Assembly: GCA_016933275.1 (NCBI GenBank) | Contig: JAFGBI010000225.1 | Coordinates: 94,622-158,621 of the forward strand | Direction: 5' to 3' | Source of the DNA: Polyangiaceae bacterium | GTDB taxonomy: Bacteria; Myxococcota_A; Polyangia; Polyangiales; Polyangiaceae | DNA length: 64,000 bases | In this document: piece after piece, positions 42,585 through 52,230 of the stretch | Position numbering within the stretch: position 1 is the first letter of the stretch | How the letters are laid out: every line of letters begins with the position of its first letter | Notes under the pieces: model-generated | Seen by the model: only the letters and a program-made list of their open reading frames with translations | What the model was told of the DNA's origin: nothing | The model's database searches: none | Translations under genes and position numbers: made by a program

Positions 42585-44030
42585 ATGCGCAACGACGACA
42601 GACCTGACACGGCGTCCAGGTCGGACCCAGCCGTGACCGCTCCCCAACCCAGCCCGAGCGGCACGGGTGGTGGAGCGGGGCTTGCGCGAAACGAACGAGA
42701 TGCCGCCGCGTCCGCCCCCAGCGCGGAAGCGCCCGTGCCGTCGCCGTCCCCGGCGTTCCCGGAGATCGGCCCGGGTACGGTGATCGATCGTCGGTACCGC
42801 CTGCATCGCCTCATCGCCCGAGGCGGCGGAGGCACCGTCTACGAGGCAGAGCACATTGTCTTCGGTCGGCGCGTCGCGCTCAAAATCATCACGCCCAGGG
42901 ACGCAGGGTGGGTCCAGAAGCGCGCACGGCTCGCGCGCGAAGCCCGTGCCCTCGCCATGGCGCAGCAGCCCAACGTCGTGGAGGTGCTCGATGCAGGCGT
43001 CGACTCGGCCGGCATCCCCTACCTCGCCATGGAGCTGCTCGAGGGCCGCGGGCTCGACGGGATCCTGGCCAGCAAGCGGTGCCTCGACGAGGCCGACGCG
43101 ATCGGGCTCGGCGTCGAGCTGGGCCGTGCACTCGGCCACGCGCACCACCGCGGGCTCTTACACCGCGACGTCAAACCCAGCAACGTATTCATCGCACGGA
43201 GCGCGATCGGAGAAGAACAGGTGAAGCTCATCGACTTCGGGATCGCACGCATGCGCGACGAGGGCCCGACCGACGTGCGCATCACGCGCGTGGGAGAGAT
43301 AGTGGGAACCCCCGAGTACTTCTCGCCCGAGCAGATGCTCGCCCCCGAGACCTGTGACCACCGAACCGACGTCTACTCGCTCGGCGTGCTCCTCTTCGAG
43401 TGTGTGACCGGAGCCGTGCCCTTCGAGGGCAGCTTCGGGGAGATCGTGCTGCGCGTGAACACCGAACCTACGCCCACCGTTCGGTCGCGCAACCCCGCGG
43501 TGTCCGCCGAGCTCGATGCCATCGTCCAGCGAGCCCTCGCGCGCAATCCTGCGGATCGCTTCGCGGACATGTCCGCGATGGCGGCAGCGCTCGGCGCGCT
43601 CGCGGCGCCGGGACCGCGGCGGCCCATCCTCGTCGGCCGGCCTCCAGGATCCACAGAGTCGCCGCCGCGAGCTCCCGTCGCGGCGCCGGATGACGCGCCC
43701 TTCGCCGCGCAACGCCGGCAATTCCCCCGCGTCCCGTACATCACCCCGATCCAGCTCATGCTGCGCGACGGCACCGTGATCGACGGACGAACCGAGGACA
43801 TCGGAGAAGGGGGCGTGCTCGTAATCCTCCCGCGTCCGTTCGACGCCGAGCTGCTCGCACAAGTGCGCCTCGCCATGCCGGTGACTGGACGGATCGCGAC
43901 CGTGCAGGCCCGGACTCGATGGCTGCGGATCGCCCGCACGGGCACCGCGGCCGGCATCGAGTTCGTGGATCCAACACCCGAGCTCGGCGCGGCGGTGCGG
44001 TCCTGTGTCGACCTGGCCCGCGGCGAGTAG
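42585..44030 (+). CDS. Ser/Thr protein kinase fused to a PilZ domain
   Basis: ATG 42585 has GGAGAGG 5 bases upstream; the track start 42252 is a leader overlapping the REC-EAL gene. 481 residues without a TM. After a disordered N-terminus the kinase (about 70-335) shows LIARGGGGTVYEAEH, VALKII, LHRDVKPSNV, IDFGIARM, GTPEYFSPEQM and DVYSLGVLLFE. A Pro-rich linker leads to a PilZ domain (about 385-475): RRQFPRVPY (RxxxR), TEDIGEGGVLV (DxGxxG, Gly in place of the usual Ser) and GIEFVDPTPELGAAV. PilZ domains bind c-di-GMP, so the kinase may be gated by it. Divergent from the REC-EAL operon, supporting a shared c-di-GMP circuit. Confidence 0.9.
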   Translation: MRNDDRPDTASRSDPAVTAPQPSPSGTGGGAGLARNERDAAASAPSAEAPVPSPSPAFPEIGPGTVIDRRYRLHRLIARGGGGTVYEAEHIVFGRRVALKIITPRDAGWVQKRARLAREARALAMAQQPNVVEVLDAGVDSAGIPYLAMELLEGRGLDGILASKRCLDEADAIGLGVELGRALGHAHHRGLLHRDVKPSNVFIARSAIGEEQVKLIDFGIARMRDEGPTDVRITRVGEIVGTPEYFSPEQMLAPETCDHRTDVYSLGVLLFECVTGAVPFEGSFGEIVLRVNTEPTPTVRSRNPAVSAELDAIVQRALARNPADRFADMSAMAAALGALAAPGPRRPILVGRPPGSTESPPRAPVAAPDDAPFAAQRRQFPRVPYITPIQLMLRDGTVIDGRTEDIGEGGVLVILPRPFDAELLAQVRLAMPVTGRIATVQARTRWLRIARTGTAAGIEFVDPTPELGAAVRSCVDLARGE

Positions 44031-44049
44031 CAGCCACTCGAATCCATCT

Positions 44050-44209
44050 CTAGAGCACCGATCCCGTTGCCGACAGCAACGGCAGCGCTGGAAACACGTC
44101 CGTGCAAGGCGAGGACGCGTTTCCAGCGCTGCCTCCGGAGAGGTCTGCTGCCGGTTCGGTGCTCTAGGTTGTTGACTTGACGCAGCAATCAACCTGATTG
44201 CTGCTCTAG
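44050..44209. repeat. CTAG-ended palindromic element, full 160-base form
   Basis: Terminal repeats CTAGAGCACCG... and ...CGGTGCTCTAG (44050-44167) enclose an inner stem GGCAGCGCTGGAAAC (44081-44095) with GTTTCCAGCGCTGCC (44119-44133). A second hairpin, GCAGCAATCA-acc-TGATTGCTGC, ends at another CTCTAG (44209). The same 160-base form recurs at 61960-62119. The final CTAG contains the stop codon (TAG, 44206-44208) of the minus-strand EAL remnant. No ORF; non-autonomous or structural repeat. Confidence 0.9.
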
Positions 44210-45376
44210 GGATGGGGCGAGGGAGCGCCGTCCATCGGAGCCTGCCCTCCCCGCAGTCGCTCGCCGAGCTCCTCGGCGGGCAATGGACGAGCAAAGAGGA
44301 AGCCCTGCAGGAGGTCGCAGGACATCCGATCCGGGGCGCACCAGGGGAAGGTCCTCAGCAACCGAAGCTGTGCGTCCGTCTCGACCCCTTCGGCGACGAC
44401 CTCGAGGTGCATGCCCCGCGCAATCGCCATGATGGCCCCCACCACGACCCGCTGGCTCTCGTCCGCAACGATGTCCTGGATCAGGAGGCGATCGATCTTG
44501 ATTCCATCGACGGGCAGCCCGGCGAGGTATCGGAGTGATGAGCAGGTCGCCCCGACGTCGTCGAGATGGATCCGGACGCCCTGGCCACGCAGGGCGGCAA
44601 GGACCGAGAGGGTTTCGTCGTTGAGCGCCACCGCGGCGCTCTCGGCTATCTCGAGCACCAAGCACCTGGGCGAGAGCCCGGTTCGATCCAATACGTCGGT
44701 GATGGAGCTCACTCTCGTACTGAGTGGCGATAAGCGTCTGCGTCTCTAGCTCGCGCCGGCGGCCGGCTTCCGCGATCTGTTCGCCCAGCACGCGATCGAG
44801 CAGCACCGAGATGGCATGGCTCAACAGCAAGACGAACAACAGCTCCGCCGAGACCACCACGAAGTTGGTGGTCGGCTCGGTGACGAAGACCGGGATGACC
44901 TGTCCAGTGAGCTGAAGGCTCCCGATGATGACGTACGACGCCAGCAGCGCGGAGGCCACGATGTGGTAGTCCCGGCCGCGCAGCAGCACGCTCGTCTCGA
45001 CGATGGTGAGCACGTAGAGGGTGGTGGTGCCGATGTCGGTGACGCCCCACCCAATGTGAAGGGCGACGCAGAAGACGGAGCCGAGCAGGCTAAACACGAG
45101 GATTGCCGGGCGCGCGCCGTGGCGCCGTGATACCCAGCGGATGCCGAGGAGAAAGCCGATGGCGAGGAGCAGGACGCCAATCAGCGCCGTGGCACCCTCT
45201 CCGTTCCCCCAGAGTGCGGAGACCAAGCCCGCGAGCAGGGCCACGGTGCAGAAGGCGAGGAGGGCAAGGACCAGGCGGTGGAGAACGCGCCCGCGCCAGA
45301 CGAGCTCGGGATCCGCCGAAGCTTGGCTGGTCTCCCCAGAGCTCGAGACCACCAGCTGCTGCAACCAACCTCTCAT
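44206..45376 (-). pseudogene. Membrane-EAL protein with internal deletion (broken)
   Basis: ATG 45376 opens a frame with about six TM helices (LVLALLAFCTVALLAGLVSALWG; FAVALHIGWGVTDIGTTTLYVL-like; ELLFVLLLSHAISVLLDRVLG) and a coiled linker (RRRELETQTLIATQYESEL). At about 44712 the EAL domain continues in a different frame, but only from its middle: SSITDVLDRTGLSPRCLVLEIAES, HLDDVGATCSSLRYL, IKIDRLLIQDIV, VVAEGVETDAQL, LLQGFLFARP. The N-terminal third with the EAL signature is missing, so the domain cannot be catalytic. The join looks like an out-of-frame deletion. The last stop codon lies inside the CTAG end of the neighbouring repeat. Confidence 0.75.
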
Positions 45377-45514
45377 GACTCGCTTCGGCCTATCCCGAGG
45401 ATCCCCTGGCGAGGGGACGTTTGGCGAGACAACGTTCCATCGCTCCCCACCTACGCCCGTCCTCACGCAAGCCTAGCCGATGAGAGACACCCGCGAAACG
45501 GGCTCGCTGCCCCT

Positions 45515-45632
45515 CTAGAGCACCGATCAGGTTGCCGACAGCGCCGGCAGCGGCAAGAAAGCGCCTGTGCGAAGCGGGGACGCTTCTCCAGCGCTGCCCG
45601 TGGCGAGATCTGCCGCCGGTTCGGTGCTCTAG
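45515..45632. repeat. CTAG-ended palindromic element, 118-base form
   Basis: It begins CTAGAGCACCGATCAGGTTGCC and ends GGTTCGGTGCTCTAG, exactly matching in length the first 118 bases of the 44050 element; the second hairpin is absent. The inner stem is degenerate here (GGCAGCGGCAAGAAAGCGCC / GCTTCTCCAGCGCTGCC). The TAG in its right terminus (45629-45631 on the minus strand) is the stop codon of the PAS/GAF hybrid kinase. Confidence 0.9.
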
Positions 45633-48600
45633 GTAGTCCCGTCCGTCCCGCGGTGGGACCTCGCGGCCAACGTCAGGTCGGCGACGAGACGACGGAGCTC
45701 CTGCCGCTCGAAGGGCTTCTCGAGACGCCGGTTCTCCGTCTTCGCCAGGTATTCGAGGGCGCTCGGCGTGAAGGCACCCCCGGTCATGAACACGAGCCGG
45801 TCCGCCAGGCCCGGCTCGAGCTTCACGATCCAGGAGTGAAGGTCCATCCCCGAGCACCCGGGCATCATGAGATCACAGAAGATCACGTCGAATCGGCGGT
45901 CCTGCTCGAGTAGTTCCTGCGCTTCATCGCCCGAGGCGACCGCCACGACGTCGTGTTCGTTGCCAAACAGCCGGAGGAAGATACCGCGAATCCCGGCCTC
46001 GTCGTCGACCACCAGGATGCGCCCGCGGGGCGCGGCCGTCGATGACGGCGAGACCCTGCGCGCCGGCTCCGCGCGGGTGTCGTCCGCGGTCGCGAGCGAA
46101 GCACCACGGTGCTGGGTCGCGCACGGCAGCTTGACCCAGAATCGGGTGGGCCGACCTGGCTCGCTCGAGAACCCGATCCGACCGCCGAAGCCATCCATGA
46201 TGTTACGACAGATGGCGAGGCCGAGGCCGGTGCCGACACCGACGCCCTTGGTAGTGAAGAAGGGCTCGAACAGCCGATCCTGGAGGTGGACCGGAACACC
46301 TCGGCCCGTATCGCTGACCTCCGCACAGACCCAGTCCCCGTCCCGCCAGGTTCGCACCCTGATCTCGTTCCCTTGGACGTCTCCTTCGTCGATCGCCTGC
46401 GCAGCGTTGAGCGCAAGGTTGAGGAAGACCTGCGCGAGCTTGCCGTCGACGGCGAGCACCTTGGGCACCGGCGCGAGATCCTTGACCAAGCGCGCCCGGT
46501 ACTTGATCGTGTTGCCCGCCATGCGCAACGCGGTCTCGATACTGTCGTTGAGATCGACGGGTGCAACGACCGCGCCGTCGGCACGAGAGAAGGTGGCGAG
46601 CCCTCGGGCGATCTCCCGGATGCGGTGCGCGCCATCGACGACCGAACCGAGGCTCTCCAAAACGTCGTCGAGTCTCGGGCGTTCCGGGGAAGGCGGTTCC
46701 ATTCGTCGTCCCGCCGGGATTGCCTCGGTTCCCGTCCGACCGGTGCTGGCGCCGGACCATCCGCGCAGATCCTCGAGGAGCCTCGGGAGATCCTCGGCCA
46801 GATCCTCCGCGCTGCAGAGCATGTACGCGAGAGGGTTGTTGATCTCGTGAGCCACCGCGGCAGCCATCATGCCCATGCTGATCAGACGATCCGACTGGGC
46901 CAGGCTCGCCTGGAGGTCACGGCGTGCCATCTCGGCCTGCTTGCGCTCGGTGATGTCGATCGTGTACCCGGCGAGGAGCATCTTCTCGCCAAAGGCGATG
47001 GGAAACTTTATGGTCGTGTAGTGACGATCGCCGAGATCCTCGTCGAGCTGGAGCACTTCGCCGTTCGCCACCACCTCCCAGTCATCGGCGCTGATCTTGG
47101 CCGCGAACTCCGGAGGGAACAGCTCCGGCATCGTCTTGCCCGCCATCTGCGACCCAGGCAGCCCGATCATGTCCTGGAAGCTCTCGCTCGCCACCAGAAC
47201 TCGACTCTCGTGGGGGGTCACGTCCTTGATGAATGCGTAGACGGGCGAGTGCTTCACGAACGCCGAAAGGAGCGCGTTGCTCTGGCTAACGACGTCCTCC
47301 GCTCGCTTCCGCTCCGCTATGTCCCAGGCGAGATCGGCGAGGAAGGACACCGCTTCGACGTCGCCCTCCGTGTACTCGGTCGCCTTGTTGCCGACGCCGA
47401 GGACGGCGACGACCCGCTCCGAACGAAGGACGGGCACGATGAGCTCGCGAACCAACGGGGTGTGTCCCTCGGGCAGCCCCCTCCAGTGCGGGAGGGAGGC
47501 GCAGTCGTTGTGCACGACAGGCCGCCGCTGGCGGACGCAGTCCGCCCACACTCCCGCCGTCTCGATGGGGTAGTGCAGTCCTTCCTTGTCGGTTCGACGG
47601 AAGTGGGCAACCGTACTCGTCGACCAGGCTTGCAGCGAGATGGTCTGCTCTCCGTCTTCGACGAAATGGAGGAAGCCCGCGTGGCTTTCCGTGAGCCGCT
47701 CTACTTCGTCCAGGGTTCGCTGCAGCAGCTCGTGGAGCGAGTGCGCCCCGGCGAACTCATGCAGGCGGAGGCGCAGTCTGGTAAGCTCGGCGCCGCGCCT
47801 CTCTTCGGTGACGTCGTGGCAGATCCCCTCGATGGCCACGAGTCGGGTGTCCTCGAAGACGGGGTGCTGGGTGACCTCGATCGTCCGCTTGGTGCCCTCC
47901 GAACGAGCCACGACCATCTCCACGATTTCGGGGGGCTCTCCCGGGGAATGCACGTCGTCGCCGGCTTCCGTGGGTCGAATCGACGAGAGGTCCAGGCCGA
48001 GCTCACGCCAGTCGTGCCCCACGACCTCCTCGGGGCTCCTCCCGATGAGGGCCCGGATGCTCGGGCTCGCGTAGCTGACTTCGCCATCCAGCTTCCGGGA
48101 GAACACCGCGTACCGACTCCCGAGCCCCTCGATGAGGCGACGGTACTTTGCCTCCGACTGCTCCAGCCGCGCCTGGTCCCTGCGCTGCTCGGTGACGTCG
48201 TGGGCAATGGACAGCGCACCGACCACCGCTCCGGCCTCGTCCTTCAGCACGCGGCACCACCACGCGAGCAGGCGCTTCTCCCCGTCGCGACGCCGCTGCC
48301 AGCTCTCGACGTAGTAGGTCTGCTCGTCACCGTCGAACAGGGGACCCACGTGATCGTAGGTGGCCTGCGCACCTTCGAAGAAATCCCTCGCCTCCTTGCC
48401 CAAGACGTCGTTGCCGAAAAACTCTCGGCCGGCGTCGTTGGTCCAGGTGTAGATTCTGCGCGCGTCCACCTCCATGATGATGTCCGGCAGGGCAGCGAGC
48501 AGGGACTCGTAGCGCTGCAGCAACGAAACCCTGGCGTGTTCGGCGGCGCGCGCCGCGCTTCGGTCCCGAATCAGCAGGACGAGACCGGCGACGATCCCCT

Positions 48601-48952
48601 GTTCGTCACGGATGGACGCGGTCGAGCCCGCGATGGATCGCTCCTGCCCATCGCGAGCAACCAGGAGGCCTGGCTGGAGCGCCATTGGCCCCTGGCCCGC
48701 CTCGGGGGGCATCCGCGCGAAGGGACTGACCAGCGGCGCGCGCGTCCCCTCGCCGACGACGCGAAAAATCTCGTCGAGGGGCCGGCCGCGAGCCTCGGCG
48801 GCGGTCCATCCGGTCAGCGCTTCCGCGGCCGGATTCATGAACTCGACGAAGCCTCGTACGTCGGTCGAGATCACCGCGTCCCCGATGCTGCGCAGGATCG
48901 CGGCGAACAGCCCCCCCTGGGCGGTCACGACCGTCGGTGTTGCCTCCCGCAT
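45629..48952 (-). CDS. Multi-PAS/GAF hybrid histidine kinase with C-terminal receiver
   Basis: Start ATG 48952 (MREATPTVV) has GGAGGG 5 bases upstream; the track start 49063 has none. 1107 residues, no TM. Domain order: PAS (SIGDAVISTDVRGFVEFMNP), PAS (LPDIIMEVDARRIYTWTNDA), PAS (YASPSIRALIGRSPEEVVGHD), GAF (about 390-540, ESHAGFLHFVEDGEQTISL), PAS (FVKHSPVYAFIKD), HisKA (AAVAHEINNPLAYM), HATPase (LNLALNAAQAIDEG, DTGRGVP, VGTGLGLAICRNIM) and REC (ILVVDDEAG, FCDLMMPGCSG, EKPFE). It integrates several soluble signals. The stop codon sits in the CTAG end of a repeat element. Confidence 0.9.
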   Translation of the reverse strand: MREATPTVVTAQGGLFAAILRSIGDAVISTDVRGFVEFMNPAAEALTGWTAAEARGRPLDEIFRVVGEGTRAPLVSPFARMPPEAGQGPMALQPGLLVARDGQERSIAGSTASIRDEQGIVAGLVLLIRDRSAARAAEHARVSLLQRYESLLAALPDIIMEVDARRIYTWTNDAGREFFGNDVLGKEARDFFEGAQATYDHVGPLFDGDEQTYYVESWQRRRDGEKRLLAWWCRVLKDEAGAVVGALSIAHDVTEQRRDQARLEQSEAKYRRLIEGLGSRYAVFSRKLDGEVSYASPSIRALIGRSPEEVVGHDWRELGLDLSSIRPTEAGDDVHSPGEPPEIVEMVVARSEGTKRTIEVTQHPVFEDTRLVAIEGICHDVTEERRGAELTRLRLRLHEFAGAHSLHELLQRTLDEVERLTESHAGFLHFVEDGEQTISLQAWSTSTVAHFRRTDKEGLHYPIETAGVWADCVRQRRPVVHNDCASLPHWRGLPEGHTPLVRELIVPVLRSERVVAVLGVGNKATEYTEGDVEAVSFLADLAWDIAERKRAEDVVSQSNALLSAFVKHSPVYAFIKDVTPHESRVLVASESFQDMIGLPGSQMAGKTMPELFPPEFAAKISADDWEVVANGEVLQLDEDLGDRHYTTIKFPIAFGEKMLLAGYTIDITERKQAEMARRDLQASLAQSDRLISMGMMAAAVAHEINNPLAYMLCSAEDLAEDLPRLLEDLRGWSGASTGRTGTEAIPAGRRMEPPSPERPRLDDVLESLGSVVDGAHRIREIARGLATFSRADGAVVAPVDLNDSIETALRMAGNTIKYRARLVKDLAPVPKVLAVDGKLAQVFLNLALNAAQAIDEGDVQGNEIRVRTWRDGDWVCAEVSDTGRGVPVHLQDRLFEPFFTTKGVGVGTGLGLAICRNIMDGFGGRIGFSSEPGRPTRFWVKLPCATQHRGASLATADDTRAEPARRVSPSSTAAPRGRILVVDDEAGIRGIFLRLFGNEHDVVAVASGDEAQELLEQDRRFDVIFCDLMMPGCSGMDLHSWIVKLEPGLADRLVFMTGGAFTPSALEYLAKTENRRLEKPFERQELRRLVADLTLAARSHRGTDGTT

Positions 48953-49227
48953 GGGTCCCTCCGCGGCCAATGGTGACGGATCCTTGCCCGAAAAGCGATC
49001 CGAGCGGAGAGCCCGGACGATCCGACGGCGCTCGGGACGCCGTCCACGGGTCGTCAGCGGCACGCCGTGGCGGTCCTCTCCCTACCGAGAGGTCGACCGA
49101 GCAAGGATCGGTGACCGAGACGGTCTGCTGCCGACCCCAAAACCCAGCTGCCCGACCCGGCAGAGCCCTACCGATCCTGCAGAGAGGGCGTCACTCGTGG
49201 GGTGACCAACCTTCCTTGGCCCCTTGG

Positions 49228-50940
49228 CTAGAACGGGTACTCCGTCACCAGGCCGGGGGCGGTCTTGGCAGGCGCGGACGGTGCCGCCGCCGGGCTCCTT
49301 CGCGCAGAATCGACCATGAGCGTTGGCTTCGGCGGCAGGCTGGACCCTGTTGGCCGCGGGTCCGTCCTGGCAGTGGCGGCCGTCGCTACCTCCGCGGTCG
49401 GTGATGGGGAGCTCGCTGCACGGGCGGCGAGCGGCGGACGTTCGCCGCTCGCGCTGGCGTCGCCCTTCACGAGCGGCACGACGACCCCGCGGTCGCGGTC
49501 GGGCGTAACGGTGAGGGTGACCGGCGCGAACCCCGCGGCGAGGACGTCGACGGCAACGGGCCTCGTGCCACGCGGAACACCGCGCCGCGCCGGACGATCG
49601 GCCACGAGCTCTCCCCCAACCAGAATGCGTGCGGGTACGGGCGGCTGGAGCTGTACGTCGATCTGCACTAGATCCGGAGGGGACGGTGGGGTAGCCGCGG
49701 GCTCCACGGCGACCGGGGGCGCCTCCACCACGACGTCGCCACCCATCAGCGCGATGGCCGTGACGATGCCGAACACCAGGAGCAGCCCGGCGACGGCCAA
49801 CGGAGTCATCCGCTGGCGCCAAGCCCGCGGGAGCGCCACGGGAGCCGGCACGAGGACGGCATCGTCGGTCTGGCGGTCGTCCAGCGCGCGGAGCTCAGCG
49901 ACGGCTTGCGCGAGCTCCCGACGCTCCTCGACGAAGAGGGTATCGAGGATCTCGGCGAGACGCTCGCGCTGATCGTTACGTCCGCTCGCCTGGACGACAC
50001 CGTCGAGGTCGCGAGCGAGCTCGGCCGCGGACTCCTGACGAGCATCGGGGTCCACCGCGAGCGCTCGCGAGAGGACGGGCGCAAGCCCGGTGGGTGGATG
50101 GCGGCGCTCGGCGAAGAGCTCCGCGGGAGCTCCCCGGAGGACCCTCCCGAGCGTGTCAGCCTCATCCACCCCGTCGAACAGGGGACGGCCGTGCACCCCC
50201 TCGCCGAGGGTGGCGCCGAGCGCGAAGACGTCCACTCGGTGGTCGAGCGCGCGCCCCAGCGCCTGCTCGGGCGCCATGTACCGGTACTTGCCCTTGATGT
50301 GCCCGAGGGCCGTGGTGGTCATTCGACCGACGGCACGCGCGATGCCGAAGTCGATCACCTTGACGTGCCCCTCGTAGGTGACAAACACGTTCTCGGGGCT
50401 CACGTCGCGATGCACGAGGGCGACCGGAGCGCCCTGGTCATCCGCGAGCTGGTGCGCGTGATGCAGCGCCTCGGCCACCCGCGCGCCGATGAAGGCGAGG
50501 ACGTCCGGGGGCAGGGCGCCACCCCGCGTGGAAAGAGCCCGATAGAGGTGCGACAGCGGCTGTCCGTCGAGATACTCCATGGCGATGAACAGCACGTCGC
50601 CTTCCCGCCCGAGCTCGTAGACGTGCACCACGTTCGGGTGCGCGAGGCGCGCGGCGAGCCTGGCCTCGTCGAGGAACATGGCAACGAATTCGGGCTCGTC
50701 CGCGAGGTGCTCGTGGATCACCTTGACCGCGGCGATGCGCTCGAACTGGTGCGGCCCGCTGAAGCGGGCAAGGTAGACGGTCGCGGCACCGCCGGCCCCC
50801 AGGCGGGCACCGAGGCGAAACCGGCCCACCCGTGTGCCCGAGAGGCGGCCTCGTCGCCTGAGCCCAGCCGCGCCAGCCGTGGATCGAACGGGGGACTCCC
50901 GGTCCTCGCTGGCCAGCTCCCGCCAGACACGCGCGCTCAC
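49228..50940 (-). CDS. Membrane Ser/Thr protein kinase with PEGA-like periplasmic domain
   Basis: GTG 50940 overlaps the stop of the upstream lipoprotein gene (GTGA). Kinase domain about 40-300 with LGAGGAATVYLARF, IAAVKVI, VHRDVSPENV, VIDFGIARA, YRYMAPEQA and DVFALGATLGE. A helical linker (ERLAEILDTLFVEERRELAQAVAELRAL) precedes one TM (MTPLAVAGLLLVFGIVTAIALMGG, about 380), a PEGA-like domain (VPARILVGGELVADRPARRGVPRG), and a Pro/Ala tail. The HRDVSPEN variant is typical of one large myxobacterial kinase family. The gap 48953-49227 holds no gene. Confidence 0.9.
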   Translation of the reverse strand: MSARVWRELASEDRESPVRSTAGAAGLRRRGRLSGTRVGRFRLGARLGAGGAATVYLARFSGPHQFERIAAVKVIHEHLADEPEFVAMFLDEARLAARLAHPNVVHVYELGREGDVLFIAMEYLDGQPLSHLYRALSTRGGALPPDVLAFIGARVAEALHHAHQLADDQGAPVALVHRDVSPENVFVTYEGHVKVIDFGIARAVGRMTTTALGHIKGKYRYMAPEQALGRALDHRVDVFALGATLGEGVHGRPLFDGVDEADTLGRVLRGAPAELFAERRHPPTGLAPVLSRALAVDPDARQESAAELARDLDGVVQASGRNDQRERLAEILDTLFVEERRELAQAVAELRALDDRQTDDAVLVPAPVALPRAWRQRMTPLAVAGLLLVFGIVTAIALMGGDVVVEAPPVAVEPAATPPSPPDLVQIDVQLQPPVPARILVGGELVADRPARRGVPRGTRPVAVDVLAAGFAPVTLTVTPDRDRGVVVPLVKGDASASGERPPLAARAASSPSPTAEVATAATARTDPRPTGSSLPPKPTLMVDSARRSPAAAPSAPAKTAPGLVTEYPF

Positions 50941-51980
50941 TGCACCTCCGTCGTCACGCAGACATCGTCGATGTACGCGACCAGTTGAGCGGGGAACGAC
51001 AACACGATGCGCGCGGTCGCTGCCCCTTCCGGGACCGGCGAAGGATGGAACGCTACACTCCTGAATCCAACGCTCTGCTCGAACTCGACCGCCGACGGAG
51101 CGCCTCCGATCAGCACATCGCCGGCGTCTCGGAACTCGAGCCAGGCTTCCGAAGCGAGACCGGTGGTCCTCGACGAAACCGACGACGCGAAGGCGCCGCC
51201 AAGCGCCGTCTCCGGGGGCGGGAGGCCCTGGAGCTCGGCCACGACCAGTAGACGGAAGTTCGGGAAGACACCGGCATCGACCGCTGATGTGTCTACCGCG
51301 AGCGCGTGGCTTCCCGAGGTCGTCCGGTCCGATTGCACCACCGCCGTACCGCCTTCACCATCCAGGCGTTCGAGGACCCACCGCTTGTTGCCAAAGACCA
51401 CCCCGCCGTCGAAGTAGCCGTTCTTCAGGAGAGTCCCGGAGCAGCCGTCGTACGGGTCGACGTACTGCGCGCCCTCCGCGCCGCCGCCGTTCGTGCCGCC
51501 CGATACTGCACCCCCGGCGCCGTCCGTTCCCGCGCCCCCATTGGCCACGCCGCCCTGCTCCGCGCCACCTCCAGCGCCGCCGGCCCGACCCATCCACGCT
51601 GCCCCCACGCCACCACCGACAGTGCCGGCGTCGCCCGGCGCCGCGCCCGCTGCGCCACCTCCAGCGCGGCCGGCGTCGCCCATCCACACGGCACCCGCGC
51701 CACTACCCGTGCCGCCGCTGCCATCATCTGCGGCACCACCGCCGGCGAGACCCAACGCAGCGACAGCACCGCCCGCCTCCTCGACGCCACCAGTGGTCGG
51801 GTCGGACGGGGCGCCGCCGCCGGACGGGGACGGCGCGCCACCGGCGCCCCCCCTTGCCGAACTGGGGTGGACGACATCCCTCACTCCCTCCCAGTCGTAG
51901 CTGCAAGCCACCACCGTGAGCAGCGTCAGCGCGGATGCCCAAGCTCTTCTGCACGACTCGACGCGCATCGCCTCTCTCAT
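50937..51980 (-). CDS. Gly/Ala-rich surface lipoprotein with carbohydrate-binding-like C-terminal domain
   Basis: I start at ATG 51980 (MREAMRVESC); the ORF start at 52085 lies within a repeat element. Signal WASALTLLTVVAC (lipid Cys about 26). Residues 40-180 are a Gly/Ala linker with a recurring GGAGAVWMGDAGRAGGG unit. The C-terminal 155 residues form a beta sandwich like carbohydrate-binding modules (NGYFDGGVVFGNKRWVLERL, TSGSHALAVDTSAVDAG, YIDDVCVTTEVQ). Overlap of 4 bases with the kinase gene downstream implies co-expression; it could be a ligand-binding partner of that kinase. Confidence 0.75.
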   Translation of the reverse strand: MREAMRVESCRRAWASALTLLTVVACSYDWEGVRDVVHPSSARGGAGGAPSPSGGGAPSDPTTGGVEEAGGAVAALGLAGGGAADDGSGGTGSGAGAVWMGDAGRAGGGAAGAAPGDAGTVGGGVGAAWMGRAGGAGGGAEQGGVANGGAGTDGAGGAVSGGTNGGGAEGAQYVDPYDGCSGTLLKNGYFDGGVVFGNKRWVLERLDGEGGTAVVQSDRTTSGSHALAVDTSAVDAGVFPNFRLLVVAELQGLPPPETALGGAFASSVSSRTTGLASEAWLEFRDAGDVLIGGAPSAVEFEQSVGFRSVAFHPSPVPEGAATARIVLSFPAQLVAYIDDVCVTTEVQ

Positions 51981-52040
51981 ACCACTGGATCTTGCCACCG
52001 TCGGGCCCGTCGAGCTGCCGATTCCTGGTACGCGGACGAC

Positions 52041-52230
52041 CCGAGCACCGATCGGGTTGCCGAAGGCGACGGCGCCGCGGATCACCTACCCCTGGCCAGG
52101 TAACCAACGGTGCCAGTGGTTGCCAGCGGCGAGGTTTCGTTTCCAGCAGCGCCGCTGGCGAGATCTGCTGCCGGTTCGGCAGCTCCAGGCTGTTGATCCG
52201 TCGCAGCGATCGACCTGATCACTGGTCTAG
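52041..52230. repeat. Degenerate CTAG-ended palindromic element with insertion
   Basis: Begins CCGAGCACCGATCGGGTTGCCGA and contains GTTTCCAGCAGCGCCGCTGGCGAGATCTGCTGCCGG as in the other copies, then the second hairpin in a diverged form (CAGCGATCGACCTGATCACTG) and a final GGTCTAG at 52230. About 30 bases longer than the 160-base form. The final CTAG again provides the TAG stop (52227-52229) of the minus-strand TPR gene. Confidence 0.7.

Noticed and set aside
46109-48976. 955-residue plus-strand ORF
   Set aside because: Exactly antisense to the PAS/GAF hybrid histidine kinase, whose domains are clear; no motif in the plus frame.
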